This document shows, one piece after another, positions 1 through 12,906 of a stretch of 64,000 nucleotides of DNA. Source of the DNA: Orobanche coerulescens. Taxonomy: Eukaryota > Streptophyta > Magnoliopsida > Lamiales > Orobanchaceae. The stretch lies in the NCBI GenBank assembly GCA_033398695.1, contig CM065805.1:165765787-165829786 (forward strand), written 5' to 3'. A program made the translations under genes and the position numbers. A model generated the notes under the pieces. The model made no database searches and was not told where the DNA came from. It was given only the letters and a program-made list of their open reading frames with translations. Every line of letters starts with the position of its first letter. Positions within the stretch are counted from its first letter, which is position 1.

Positions 1-596
1 GATATCGAACCGTATCTTATCGGTATCTAGCATTTGAGTACCGAAATGATTCGGTTTTTAATCGGCTCGGTGTGATCGGTTTCGGTGTCGGTTCGCAGTA
101 GCCATGTCAATGGCACGATTAAATGGGCCACTTAAGTTGGGCCACACTGCAGCCCAAATCAACTACTTGGGCTAAATCAGATAATTGTAAGTTCAAATAG
201 AAGGATTTATACATAATTAATCCACTTCAAAGCTTGAATAAAAATAAAATCTACTTCAATAACATGATAATAACTAAGGATTCAAAAAGTCCAATATCAG
301 ATTAAACAAAAGTCTTGAATTTCCTCATCAGCACAGGTCCATCAATCCATAACAACCTGCACAAAGAAACAACAAAGTTTGCAGAATAGTCATCTGTTTT
401 ATCGGTTCGGTTCGGTTTTTAAAGTCGGGATCTATATCTAAAACCGAAACCGAACCGCATAATTCGGTTTTCAAAATTTTAAGAACCGTACCATACCAAT
501 ATCTTATTGGTTCGGTTTTTCGATTTCGGTTTTTTTGGTATTTCGGTATTATCAGTTTTTGTCGATTTTTCTGCTCACCCCTAATAGATAGGTTGA
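1..596. repeat. Degenerate ACCGAA/TTCGGT-rich repeat, hAT-MITE-like
   Basis: Positions 1-110 and 395-596 are dense in AACCGAACC and GGTTCGGTTT words on both strands. The right edge, near 575-596, reads in reverse complement TTAGGGGTGAGCAGAAAAA, which resembles the TAG-GGGTG ends of plant hAT-type MITEs as I remember them. Between the two blocks lies ordinary AT-rich sequence. No left terminus or target duplication could be identified, so the element may begin outside the window. Short open frames here are composition artefacts. Confidence 0.4.
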
Positions 597-648
597 AAAA
601 CATACCAGACACGTCATTCTTGATCTTGCATTTTCAAATGTTCAAAAA

Positions 649-650
<2 letters not shown>

Positions 651-723
<73 letters not shown>
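651..723. repeat. Compound (TA)n(GA)n microsatellite
   Basis: A run of about 20 TA units is followed by about 16 GA units, both uninterrupted. Confidence 0.95.
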
Positions 724-726
<3 letters not shown>

Positions 727-778
727 ACGTTGAGCTCACATCTTATCGTATGATACTTCGACTGCTTATAAGTCATTA

Positions 779-1972
779 AGGGACTGTTTATTTGTGACTT
801 AATCAGTTTAATGGGTAAAATGTCTTATTCGCTCAGACGTTTGGAGGTATTTACTTGTGGCTTAATGGCTTATTCGCCGAGACAAAAATAACTTATTCAT
901 TAAGCATGAAAAGAGGTGTTGTCTCCATTAGACAAAAAAATAACTTTCCTACCCCTAATTGAAAACCACACATTTATATATACAATATAAATAATTTAAG
1001 ACAAAAAATGACTCTCCTCTCCCCATTATATATACTGATTTTATATATACAATATAAAAAATTTAGATTTTAATATAAATAAATATAATATATATTATTC
1101 ATATATGAATAATATACATTATTAATTTATATATAATATTTGTTACTATATATTATTGTATAAATAAACTTTTGTATCTACAAAATATCATATATATTAT
1201 GAATATATAAATAAATATATATTACTTATATATTAACATTTATTCATATGTATAATATTTATTATATATACAATATATAAAAAAATAGGTTTTAATATAA
1301 ATAAATGTAATATATATTATACATATATTAATAATATACATTATTAATTTATATATAATATTTGTTACTATATATTATTATATAAATAAACTTTTGTATC
1401 TTACAAAATATCATATATATTATGAATATATAAATAAATATTATATATTACTTATATATTAACATTTATTCATATGTATAATATTTATTATATATGTTCT
1501 TATCTATTTAAAATATATTTCTATATATAAATATATATTGTATATTATACGTATTATTTATATATGTATTAAATATTTTAGATATTACTTACATACAAAA
1601 TTGAATCATTTATGTATAATATTTTATTTATATATATATATATATAAATATAGAAGATGAGTCAAATTTGATTTTTCAATAATGTTTAAATTTGTCTACT
1701 TTGTGTTTGAATTTGGTTACTTTGTGCATGAACTTGACTTCTTTGTGTTTGAAATTGAATTTCTAAGTACTTTCTCAATTTTTGGATTATATCATTTATA
1801 TTGCTTAAAAAATAAACAATAATTTATAGAACAAGTTATAATTCATATTCAGTGGTAAATCGGTCATTTCTATTATTCAGACAGTTTATTCAGATGAAAA
1901 AAGTAAATTATAGCATCAATTTACCCAGACAGACACAATTTACCCAGACAGACAAATTTGGTAAACAACCCC
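779..1972. mobile_element. Candidate PIF/Harbinger-like MITE
   Basis: The left end AGGGACTGTTTA and the right end GTAAACAACCCC are imperfect inverted repeats, flanked on both sides by TTA within TTAA, which fits the 3-bp target preference of PIF/Harbinger elements. The inside is extremely AT-rich and non-coding, and holds a 222-bp tandem duplication. Near the right end the word TTTACCCAGACAGACA is repeated in tandem. The terminal match is short, so this is a candidate only. Confidence 0.4.
1043..1493. repeat. 222-bp tandem duplication, AT-rich
   Basis: The stretch beginning TTTTAATATAAATAAA at 1068 recurs at 1290 and stays closely similar for about 200 bases, to the word TATTTATTATATA. Two copies are present, with a few substitutions and one-base indels. 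Confidence 0.8.
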
Positions 1973-1975
1973 TTA

Positions 1976-2906
1976 ACCATGACCCATAAACCACAACTAA
2001 TAAATAGTAAATAAAAATATTATGTTGCAAGATTTGAACTCGAGTTGATATAAAATATTCAAACAACATACATAAGTAGACACTACTTAATCAAACCAAT
2101 TAGATGGTAATGGCAATATACATGCTTAAGTCTTGCTTATCAAAATAAAAGATAATAAAAATACAAAATTAAAAAGAAATTATTATATCATAAATCTACC
2201 AACGTTATAATATATATAATATTAATCGTGTTTTTATGATCTGCAATTTAAGATACATACTGCATACTTAAAAATAAAAGATAAAAAAACAGTTATAATA
2301 ATAAAAGAAATATAAAAAATAAAAAGATTTTGCAATAAGCTGCTTATCTTCTGCTCGTTGTGCTGTTTTTTGATTATCTTATACTGCTATGCTGCCCAAA
2401 ATATTTGAAAGCACAACAAGGTAATGTTGGGTTATAGAAGTAAAAACTGAAATCAGTATATTTATATATAATAACAATAGTGTAATACTGTTTAAAAAAG
2501 TGTAATATATTATATAAACAGTACATTATAGTACTGAAAATATTAGTACTACACATGCCCTCCCCCCCCCCCCCCCCACCCCCACCCCATCCCCAAAAAA
2601 AAATTGTTGGAATCTATATTAACATTATAATGAATATATATAAGCATTATACTCAGCACATAGTAGCAGTATAATAATTCATAGTAAAAAGTAGATATTA
2701 AAAATAAAAATTTAGCACTAAAGCTAACATTATGTATAATGCTATTATTTATTATGTTTAATATTTTCTAATAATTATACGTTGTTTTGAATTAGTTTGA
2801 CAATCAAAATCTTAATTTTATCACTTGGCATTTGCAGATATTAGGTGCTACGATACTTTGATTGTACTACTAATGTAAATTTAGTACGCTGTTATTATAG
2901 TACAAC
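1976..2906. other. AT-rich intergenic stretch with poly-C run
   Basis: No gene is supported here. The region holds a C homopolymer tract with a few A interruptions at about 2553-2595 and otherwise AT-rich sequence. The small open frame on the - strand near 2374-2556 has no recognisable motif. Confidence 0.6.
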
Positions 2907-3725
2907 TGCAGGCCCGGACCTGGGCATAGGCCCAAGAGGCCTGTGCCTAGGGCCCAAAATTTTTAGGGGCTCATTTTTTTTAATTTCTTACTATATATAA
3001 TTATTAGTAGAGATAAACAAACGACTAATTTTAGTGTAATGGTAAATTAAATATTTTAAAATTCATTGATCCTGAGATCGACCCACACCAGACTCCGATA
3101 TATATTTTTATAATAGGCCCTCTTTTACTTTTTATTTTCCTTACGTTTTGTTATCTACTTCTATTTATTTTATAATATACAAACAAGAAATATATATTCT
3201 TTTCTAGTATATATTTATAATGGGCCCTTCAACTTTATATTTTAATTTTCTTTCTATTTTGTCATCTGGTTTATTTTTTTGTATTATACATTGTTTGCAA
3301 AAATATATATATTTTTTTCTAGTTGTTATTCATTCAATAGTAAAAAAATATTATTTTTTTGTTGTACTTTAAAATAATTGAACAAGTAAGGGAAATCACA
3401 CCATTATTTTTATTTATTTTAACATTAAATACAGAAACAATGTAGGAATCACTTCTTTTTGGGTTAGTTATAATGAGTTAGATGTATTTGTTATTAAATT
3501 AGATACTTTTCAATAAAAAAAATCAAAAATAATATTTACAAAGCAAATATATAAATTATAATTAATGAAACTTAAAGAGCTAGAAGAAATTGTTTTTTCA
3601 AGTGTTAACTTAGTTTTAATTTTCATAGTCTATCATTTTTGCGTTGCTTTTGTATATTTTCTCAATTTTGAGGGCCTATTTTTAAATTTCTGCCTAGGGA
3701 ACCGTCAGGCACAGGACCGGCCCTG
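2907..3725. mobile_element. Candidate non-autonomous hAT-like element (819 bp)
   Basis: The left end reads TGCAGGCCCGGACC and the right end, reverse-complemented, CAGGGCCGGTCC. The 8-bp flanks are AGTACAAC (2899-2906) and AGTACAAG (3726-3733), a 7/8 direct repeat of the size hAT elements make. The left end continues with CCTAGGGCCC and the right end has its diverged counterpart. The interior is AT-rich without coding potential. Confidence 0.55.
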
Positions 3726-3733
3726 AGTACAAG

Positions 3734-4117
3734 TATGGTGCTAATACACACTCCATGTATTCTTTAAACTAAAAAATAATATTTTTTTCTTTAATATTTT
3801 TAGGTATGCAATATACATCTTAAATCTTAGATCATGAAAAGACGATTAATTTAATATATTTTTTATAAAAAATAAGTAAAAAATAATTATGTTGTTGTAT
3901 TTTAAATAGAGACAATTTAATTATGTGGGACAAGATTGCCCTTATATAACTTCCAACACATCTCATGCACAAAATTAAAATTGAACAATGACTAAATCTT
4001 AGTCATCCATATTGATCAATCTAATGGTCAAGTGTGGTTCCTAGGACATGGTTCACATATGATCGATCTATCTATCTATCTATATATATATATATATATA
4101 TTAAAGAGATCATATAA
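3734..4117. other. Intergenic spacer with (CTAT)n(TA)n microsatellite
   Basis: No coding signal is seen. A compound microsatellite of CTAT then TA units lies at about 4063-4101, just left of element E. Confidence 0.7.
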
Positions 4118-4122
4118 GAATG

Positions 4123-4348
4123 TGTTTGAGGAGAAAGTAAAAGACAGCAAATCAATTGTTTCATAACACTGATAGAGGGGCCTTTATATAGGCATTACAA
4201 TGAGAGTCCTTCCATACATAGGATTCCTAGATAATGTAAGACATCTAATAGGATCCTACTACCTCTAGAAGGATCTAGAACCTTCCATCTATGTATCTAC
4301 AATCAGTATTAGGTAAGACACATCACGGGAATAATAATTTCCGGAACA
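4123..4348 (-). repeat. 3' LTR of element E
   Basis: It begins TGTTTGAG and ends GGAACA on the + strand and matches 23213-23438 except at four positions. On the minus strand it carries a strong TATA-like box, CTATATAAAGG, at about 4182-4192, as expected for an LTR promoter. Confidence 0.9.
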
Positions 4349-7300
4349 CTCCCCCTGTGTCGAGCACTAATACAACAATGGTGCAGAAGATGTTGCCTTC
4401 GTAAAAACCTATTCCAAGCCAAAAACAAAACCCCATGGGAAAAATAAAGGCTTGATGAGGAAAAGATTGCAACGCACCAACATAACATATCATGTATACT
4501 CCCCCTGATGTATACATAACGACTCCCCCTGATGAGTACCTCAAATCATAGGAGTCGGATGCCAAGTTGCCCTCACAACTATACCAAGGAAAAACCCAGT
4601 GGGAAAAATACATCTTGGTTTAAGTTGAACAGAAGTACAACGCATCATTTGTATGGATGTTATCATAGGTCGCCTCGTTAAAAACCTTACCAAGTGAAAA
4701 CCCAATGGGAAAAAACAAACCTTGGTCTAAGGACAAAAAGAGCGCGACACATCCAAAGTGCAGAGTCGCTAAAGACTTATCAAGTTTTCCAAAGTCTTGA
4801 CCTCCATGCACTAAATCAGTCATAACTTCTTCGATTCAATAGGTATCAACGAAACTGTAAGAACTTATGAAAACTAGACACCCATATCTTTTCATTCACA
4901 TACAGTACGTAACCTAGATCGACCTGAGCAGATCACAAAGCTCTATCGAAGTTGACTCAGCAAATTACCGGACATATCCGTCCTACTTTGCAACAATAGT
5001 CATATGTCACTCAACATGATGGATGTGATCAAATGGTTGGTTTCCTTGTAAAGTAGACACAAACTTTTCCAATGGCACCAATTTCACCATTTTCCATCAA
5101 GTGAGCTGCCCTGTAGGTCATATGGGAGATAGACCAACACATTCTGGGCAGATTCGGGTATGAGTTTTCAAGTGTCCTTTTTATCGAGATAGAGCGAGCT
5201 TCAAGCTTCTTGTCAATCACAGACATTGCGTGAGCGCATCCTAGGCCATCATCACAGTGGCTTTACCGGATTATGAGTACATCGAGTCAAACATGAGTAC
5301 ATAATACCGTACTTTTCTCTTAAGACTGCATCATCACTTAAGTGAGCCAAGTCTTATGATGACTTCGACTAGTCATTGGGAATCATATAGGCATTACTTT
5401 ATCGTCTCTTAGGGAAACCGTCCCTTAGATTGCCTAAAACCGATTGATGAATAGGCATCATCAAGTGTCCCCAAGATCCTTTCATTCTTAACTTTGGATT
5501 TAGCGGAATCTCTTAGTCTCACAAGAGTACATCACTATAAACCCTTAGTTTTACACGCAAAAGCTTCATATCTCTTCCAAATCAAGTATATACTTAGTAT
5601 GCGTCCCCGACAATCACTTGTCGTCGCACTCCGTGGTCAGGAGCCACTTGATTTGAGTTTGATCCACCACGAGATCCTTTTTATCACTTAACTTAGTTCC
5701 CCACTAAGATAAGATTTAACCACAAGCTGCACGTCAGTTTTTTGGGAAACTATCTAACTGAGAAGATAGTGGATGCTATAACATCCATTACGATAACACA
5801 ACTAAGTTTTGTGTCATCATAGTCGATTCCAGTGCGTTCATGAGAAACCTCGCGCCCTGAGGTGAGTTTAACTCCTTCTCTCACTCACTTTAACAAAGTT
5901 TACGGATAGATCTTATCTTTGGAGTGTCGGTACCACTTCAACAAAGGGCTATCACTTTGTTTATACTAGAGTCGCATATGTTTCCATTTTAGGCCAAGGC
6001 TACAACGTTATAGATTTTCAACGAAGTATGGTTCGATTAAACTCACATTCCATGTCATCATGTACCGGCTTTATTCATAGAGTACTCTTTATGGATTGGC
6101 ATTCATTGAGGCGTCCCCCAATAATGACTATAATCCAGAATCACATGAGACGGATGAGTTCATTTGATCATATGATCAAGTTTCATGTACCAAGCTCGCA
6201 TACATTCTTAGCGAGAGTATTTATCGAACCAAGTGGCATCCCAATACTCTATGAGATCCACGGCCTAGTAACACCATCTACCACAATTTGTGGTGTTACC
6301 ATATCACCATTTATAGGTGACGAACGTCCATGACCGGACACAATCCTTGCAGATATGTTTGCAGCATGTATTTAATCTCGTCACTTTAGGAAACTTGGTG
6401 AGGCACAGTAGGGACAAACTACGACAATTCCAAGTCGTTCTACTCGAACATGATCGTTCGCATCTCCCCCTAACGACGGAAATACTGGCTCATCAAAGTG
6501 ACTTACGAGATCGTCTGCCAAGGTACATTTTAAGCGGACTATGAGTGAAAGCGCAAGTCATATTCATCATTTATAACCCGTTATAATGCGTTGTGGTGAC
6601 GCACTTTTGGCACATGAACATGTGGACGATAAAGGTTTTCAGTGTTAACACAATCCAGTTAACAAAATGAATACTGTTACACTCGTAACTAAGCATTTGA
6701 ATGATGATAGGTATAGGTGAATATGACATGTTGACCTATGCTACATAACCGTAGCTACTGGTCTTGAGAATCCAATAAAACCGCCACCATGCACCACCGG
6801 GATCGAACATAAAGAAACGATTGAACCGATGATAGGCCGTTGGTTTTATCGAACCTCTAGTGCTTTCTTGAAGAGTTCACTCCCTTCACCAGCCCCAAAC
6901 ACCTCAAAATTTCGTGAACATGTATAAACGGGTGTTTAGGATTCCAAAACCATCAACCTTGTGGTCAAAAACCGATCGAAATGACATCGAACTGGTTGTT
7001 GGGGCGGCTGGTGGTATGTGAAAACTTCATTTAAGTGGTTCACCTCCTTCCAAGTCTCCAAATGGCACCAAAATTTGTGAGAAGGTAGCCTTTGGATGTT
7101 AGGAAGTATTTGTTAAAATTTCACTTTAAGACTTGGTCTAAAAAGTAGGTGAACCGACCTTTACAATGACTGGTCCGCAAGTTGGACAACCATAACTCAG
7201 GTTTCATCAACTTATCAATCATTGTCAAAGGAACAACATAACATATAAATGTTATCACTTGAGTACGACCATTTGTGAACACCATCATAGCATCATAAGC

Positions 7301-9376
7301 CACCCAGGCTAATACTTATGATCATGTATGTATAAGGACTCGGTGAAAAGGGAGGACTCAGCACCATGCTTATGCGAGTCGCTACATTATTCTCTTTAGC
7401 ATAGGAGGGTGTCGTCTCCTAATCGTGCCAAAGAATAGGCTTTAATAAATGAACATGGCTAAGAAGGATCATCGGGGGGGTCTTTGGCGTCACACATACT
7501 TATGAAAGCAAGACGCGGATGACATAAATATCATCATCGGTCATGAGCCCTGCTCACGACTCCACCAATGTACTTTGGTGTCTTTGATCCAACTAGTTTC
7601 TTTGTTCAAAGAAAATGATGTCCATGACAATACCGTGGTATATGAATAATCAAACTGTCCAAACTCCGGACTATTAAAGCCTAAATGTGCCAATGTCCCA
7701 ATACATCTTCTGGTTACACAAACCGATGCAAGCCGGACCATATTGACTCATGAATATTTTTCCTTTCACATATCCAATACAAGTGATGCATAAGATTTTA
7801 TTCTCACAAATCATAATGAGATGCTATGAGTGATACACTTTGGCATATGTATCATCGAGTCATAACATGGTTCAATTATTACGGAACATATGTGACTAGA
7901 AAACGCCATTCGGCTTTCAACAACTTGAGTATTATACCACTCATTGATTGTGATGACCTAGTCATCATAGTCACAATGGATTTATAAACCGAAATCCAAA
8001 AATATCGTGTTCCTTGAAAATAACTTAATACGCACTCAATTTCGCTTGCAAAATTTTATAATCATGAGCATAGCGAATACTCTAACAACATAGAGATTTT
8101 ATGTTTGATATGATCAAAATGATCTATCATATTGAGTGCATAACATGGCAAGGTTATATGCCTAAGGGGCAAAATTACGACACAAGCATGGTGTAACACT
8201 ACCATGCACACACTCGACCTTCTTATAAGGGTGCGTATTTTGGGATTCCATAAGGAAACTGTTTTTCAACATTTGAAAGATGATAGTTTAGCGTACAACG
8301 CATACCAAAAACTGCATCATCTATGGCAAATTCGGCCAAAAAAAGAGGTTGAAAAATATGTGTCATAAGACCACTTGCAAATTTAAGATGGGAACCAAGT
8401 TGGTTGGGACAAAAGTTAGCACAATCGCTGGAAAAAAAAATTCCGCGCAGCTTGACCTTTGTTCACTAAAATAGCGATAACTCCCTTGTTAGGAAGGCTA
8501 TGGACGAACGGTAAGATGTTCTGGAAACTAGACTTCCGTATCTTTCTATCCATATATTGTGCACCACACGGATCATTAAACTCAGATCACAGTGCATGTT
8601 TTAATTGGCTGTTTAGTTTTTCCCAAGTTTAGTGAGAAAACAAGGTTGAGACCATATCCAATGGCATAAGTGTTGATGCAAAAACATGGCAATGACAGCC
8701 ATATGTGCGTTTAAACGTAGCAGGGTGTTCGATTTCTTATCTCGACTAATGATCCTTTCGGTAACTCCAAGTTGGTAAACTTGCAGAGAAAGTAGGAATG
8801 TCGGTACAGCTAAGGCTGTTTAAAAACCACTGATTCCATTTGAACTTTCAAAGCATAAAAAAATACCAAGAAGGATGTGCCTAGTCATGATCAAAAGTGT
8901 AGACAAAATCCACCGAAGTGCATCAATCAACCAAGTATTTTAATTCTCAATTTGCAAGCATACGTCATAATAGCCATGTTATATAGATACAACGCGGTGC
9001 ATCATAATTAAGTATTTTGAACCATGAGACATAATGAATATACCATAACCAACTCGTCTTGACCATCCAATGAGATCGACTAAACAAAGTCAAATGTATA
9101 AGGCACATGCCTTTACAAATACTCGGAAAATTATTCGGACCTATAGTCATACGAACTATAATCGAGGTCAATGAATTCATGTACTTACCGCAATATGCCA
9201 TTGCTTTACATGTTGAAACTCATGAGAATTACTCGTACATTCTTTCATATATCATGTTGCAAGGAGAAGATACATGTCTACACCCACATGCAATATTTTA
9301 TTTTAATAAGATGAAAGATGGAGTTTTCCAAGTATGGGATTGGGTCAAGACCAACGTGGTGGTCGCTCAATTCAAC
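4349..9376 (-). other. Element E, 3' non-coding internal part
   Basis: This 5-kb stretch shows no credible gene on either strand; its open frames are short and unrelated to retroelement domains. The part next to the LTR has a polypurine tract at 4349 and two further copies of ACTCCCCCTGATG at 4498 and 4522. Three spaced modules of the type CCAAG...AAAACCC-TGGGAAAAA follow at about 4413-4450, 4581-4612 and 4687-4718. Similar GCCTCGTTAAAAACCTT words are common in plant copia 3' regions (recalled, not searched). The far end is interrupted by element A at 9382. Confidence 0.55.
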
Positions 9377-9381
9377 GTGAC

Positions 9382-10544
9382 TGTTGGGAAAAACAAACAC
9401 CCTGTATCGAATCAGCCGGGATACCCGATCCCTGTATCGATTGTGATTTGTTATTGAGAAGGTTTTGACATATATGCCAAATACAGTCAAGGAAACTGTA
9501 TCGAGGCTTAAGGTTTTATCATGTATCGAAGACCTGCCTCGAATCAGCATAAATGAAGCTCGTCAGTACAGCAAGAAGACTTGTAAAAAGACCAAGTATG
9601 GAAACTGTCTCGACATCCTAAAAACAGTCATCTTCCATACAGTTCGCAAAAGGACATGAAAGAACACAAGTCAAGTTCCGTTGAACAAAGAAGTATTTAA
9701 ATACTCAAGGATAAAGTATTTAAATACTGTCAGTCTTCAGATCTTCAGAATCCCGCGAAATCCAGATCATGTCATATTCCCGTTGAAGGACATCTTATTC
9801 AAACGGATATATCTCAACGGATACTTTCTTCAGAGACTATATATATCCTTGAAGACATTGAAGATCCGTTACAACAATTCAACGAACCCCAAGTAACATA
9901 ACTCTCAAAGCTATCAAAGTTATCATCTGAGCAAACATATCTCCAGAGCATATCGCAAGTTAGAACGAAAGAGATATACAGTGCTCAAACATCAAGAACA
10001 ACCATCATCAGATCTTGATATTCAAAGCTGCTGTTCTTATCTGGTTACCTACCCTTTTACCTCTGTGTAAAAACCGAGCTCTGTGTGAACTCAACAAGTT
10101 ATTCTGACCTGTGTGGGACGAATAAGGACGAAGCTTTGGAACTGTGTGTGAAGAAGCTAGTCAAGAAGGAAGCTTTAACCAATCTGTGTGAACGGTTGAA
10201 AGTGATATTCTTTGTATCAATCTGTGTGAACGATACAAGGATAGGTTTGTTTATAATTACGTAGTTGTGTACGCAGTAATTATATAATAAACTTTACTCT
10301 GTGTGGAGGACCGGTGGACGTAGAGGGGTTTACCTCGAACCACTTAAATTATCGTGTCATTTACCTTCGGCTTTTCGTTTGAAATTACCGTGATATATTA
10401 AGTATACACCAAATACTTCGTTCTTTGTATCCACGGCAACTAATCGTATCCAAGACTTCCGCTACGCACTCGTATTTAGATTCCGTATGCTTTGTTGTTT
10501 AAACTACTTGTCCAAACTGTATCCAGATACTTAAGTGACCAACA
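9382..10544 (+). repeat. 5' LTR of element A
   Basis: It starts TGTTGGGAAAAAC and ends GACCAACA. A TATA-like box CTATATATATCC lies at about 9838-9849. Downstream, in the presumed R-U5 part, CTGTGTG(A/G) recurs about seven times between 10064 and 10310. The match to the 3' LTR is nearly complete, with scattered substitutions. Confidence 0.93.
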
Positions 10545-10546
10545 AG

Positions 10547-10558
10547 TGGTATCGGAGC
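10547..10558 (+). other. Primer binding site of element A
   Basis: TGGTATCGGAGC begins two bases after the 5' LTR. It differs at one position from the usual copia primer site complementary to initiator methionine tRNA (TGGTATCAGAGC). Confidence 0.85.
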
Positions 10559-10652
10559 AGTTGATTCTAAAAAGAATCATCGTATTTCTTTTAACCGAAT
10601 CGATTCAAATCACTTATTTTCAAACAGTCTCTTTCATTCCTATATTATCGGT

Positions 10653-12565
10653 ATGGATACTTCTATGATTAACAAAGTCCCTATGTTCTCTATTAACGAA
10701 TTTGACGATCGAGAATTAGAATGGATGCTCATCTTGCAAAGAATGCACGAAGAGATGATTTTTGTTATACAGATGGTCCGATCAAGATCATGAAGGTCAA
10801 TCCAGCCGCAAGGATTGAGGGCCAAGCCCATGCTGAAATGCTCGAGAAGGAACGCGAGCAATGGACAACCGATGAAAGGAAGCGAGCCAATCTCGACAAC
10901 GTAGCTAAGAACGCGTTATTTGTCACTCTTGACAAAGGCACGTTCTCAAAGGTAAAGAGCCGCAAACAACAAAGAAATCGGGATAAACTCAAGTTAATTT
11001 GTGAGGGAACCGAGCTCTCAAAAGAAAACAAGATTTCAAAACTTACTAAGAAAGTTGAATCTTTAGAAATGAAACCAACGGAAACACATGATTAACTTGA
11101 CCTCAGATTTAATGGTATTGTATGTGAACTTGAAGCGTTGGGCAAGATTTACACCCAAAATGAGAAGAACTTAAAAATTTTCAGATCTCTCCCAGCCCGA
11201 TGGGACATTAAGACCACACTATGCGTGTATCCTGTAATCTTAATGATATATCCACTTTTGATCTCTTCTCCGACCTTAAAGCTTTTGAGTATGACATTGT
11301 GAGAGAGAAAGTCAAGAATCTCCTTCAAAGGTCACGACTCTCGGCCGTATCGAACGTCGACACAAAGATGCCTAGCTCGTCGGCTTGGTCACAAGAGCGC
11401 CGGCGACGACATCCCGTCACAAGATGAAATGGCGCTTCTAATGCATAAATTCAAAAGTTCATCAAACACTGAAAGACTCCTACAGCCCAAACTCACAACA
11501 AGGTAAGTACCAAACATCATCCGGTGATGCTAACTCGTGCTACAATCACAGGAAACCGTGCCATTATGCAAACAAATGTCCTCATCCCAAAGTCCAAAGA
11601 TTACCCGAGGCCGAGCAACAAGAGAGAGATGAAAGAAGACGTGCTTGGAAAGACAAGCTCAAGGCCCCGATTGGAGAATCGAAGCCTCCCCACACCATCC
11701 AAATCGCAGAATGTCTTCAGTGGTCAATGAGAGTGATTCATCGACGATGAGTTCGATGATAAAGCATACATGTGCTTTATGGCCAAAGATGTTCCGAGAA
11801 GGTGAAGACAATGACGATGAGGTAAGTTCAACCTCGGTTATTCCATCTAATGCATCTCATACTTTCGAAAATATGATGAATGAATTCAAAAACATTCAAA
11901 AGGCCCATGAGACTCTAAAATCGAGAATATACAAACTTCAATTAACAAATCTAGAGCTGAAAGATGAAAATGACTTGCTGAAAATAAACTATGAAAATAT
12001 GTCTCTTGATTGTGAAACCAGCAAGGTCGATTTTAAAAAACTCATGGAGAGCAATCATCAACTTGCTCATGAACTAAATACAGTTAAAACCCATAATGAG
12101 AGCAAGACAAATGATTTGGTTCTACTACAAACCAAAATTAAAACTCTCGAGAAACGAGAAACTGAACTTGAGACCATTCTGAAGTCTTTTGAAAAATCGT
12201 CCAAAAGAATGGAAGAAATTCTGAGCACTGGGAAACATGCTCATGATAAAAGTGGCTTAGGATACAGCTCATGTTCGAATAAAGGCAAAACTAGTACTGT
12301 GTTCGTCAAGAGTGTGGAACACATTCCAGAATCGGAAGATGTTCCTAGTCCCATAAAGGAACCTGCTGTACCGAGAAAACCGAAAGCTGCAATTCCGCCC
12401 CCTCAACTCTACAATTCGAGACAGTGGAACCAACAACCACTCAGAAGGCGTAATCTACAGCATGCTCCACAAGCATATCATCAAAGCCGATACTATTCAG
12501 AAGAAGACGGTATCCAACCACCAAAGGCCCGCACAAAGAAGACACTCAAGATGCAGTGCACCTAG
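10653..12565 (+). pseudogene. Element A gag remnant with C-terminal coiled coil
   Basis: The likely start is ATG 10653; the product would be a nucleocapsid/capsid protein. The reading frame shifts about 70 bases in, continues at 10721-11095, then breaks again. A zinc-knuckle remnant is encoded at 11538-11579, where the second cysteine of the CCHC motif reads as histidine. From about 11850 to 12215 the frame is rich in heptad-like leucine, lysine and glutamate, for example LELKDENDLL and KSFEKSSKRMEEIL, a clear coiled coil. Sirevirus Gag proteins carry such a coiled coil. Element B has a closely related, intact version of this part (45066-45941). Confidence 0.8.
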
Positions 12566-12906
12566 GTATTGGATACAGGAGCCCCGTTATCCCTCAAGAC
12601 ACAGATGCCGATTCGGTATCAACAAGATTGGGAATCCAACCGGAGACCCGAAGACAAGTCATAGGCCTAGAAAATGGCTCCACCTCCTAGACGGCACTCA
12701 TCTTGGAATAATAATAATAACCCCGAATTTTACATGCATAATAATTATCATGATTATAACAACTACGTATATGCCCCGTAGATACCGCAATCTGTCAGAG
12801 TACATCCTACAAGAAACCAATTGCTTTGTCAGAAAATCTGGGTACCTAAAGGAACTAACATATATGGACCCAAAAATCAAAGGGGACCTAAATCTACCTA
12901 ATTTCT
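12566..12906 (+). pseudogene. Element A gag-pol junction, frame-shifted remnant
   Basis: This segment matches the basic, asparagine- and tyrosine-rich region that is still partly open in element B (46090-46400). In A it is shifted between frames. It leads into the protease frame without a clear start codon, as expected for a gag-pol polyprotein. Confidence 0.5.

Noticed and set aside
5494..6544. Plus-strand frames of 65-101 aa in element E
   Set aside because: Opposite to the element's orientation, short, adjacent frames unrelated, and without known motifs.
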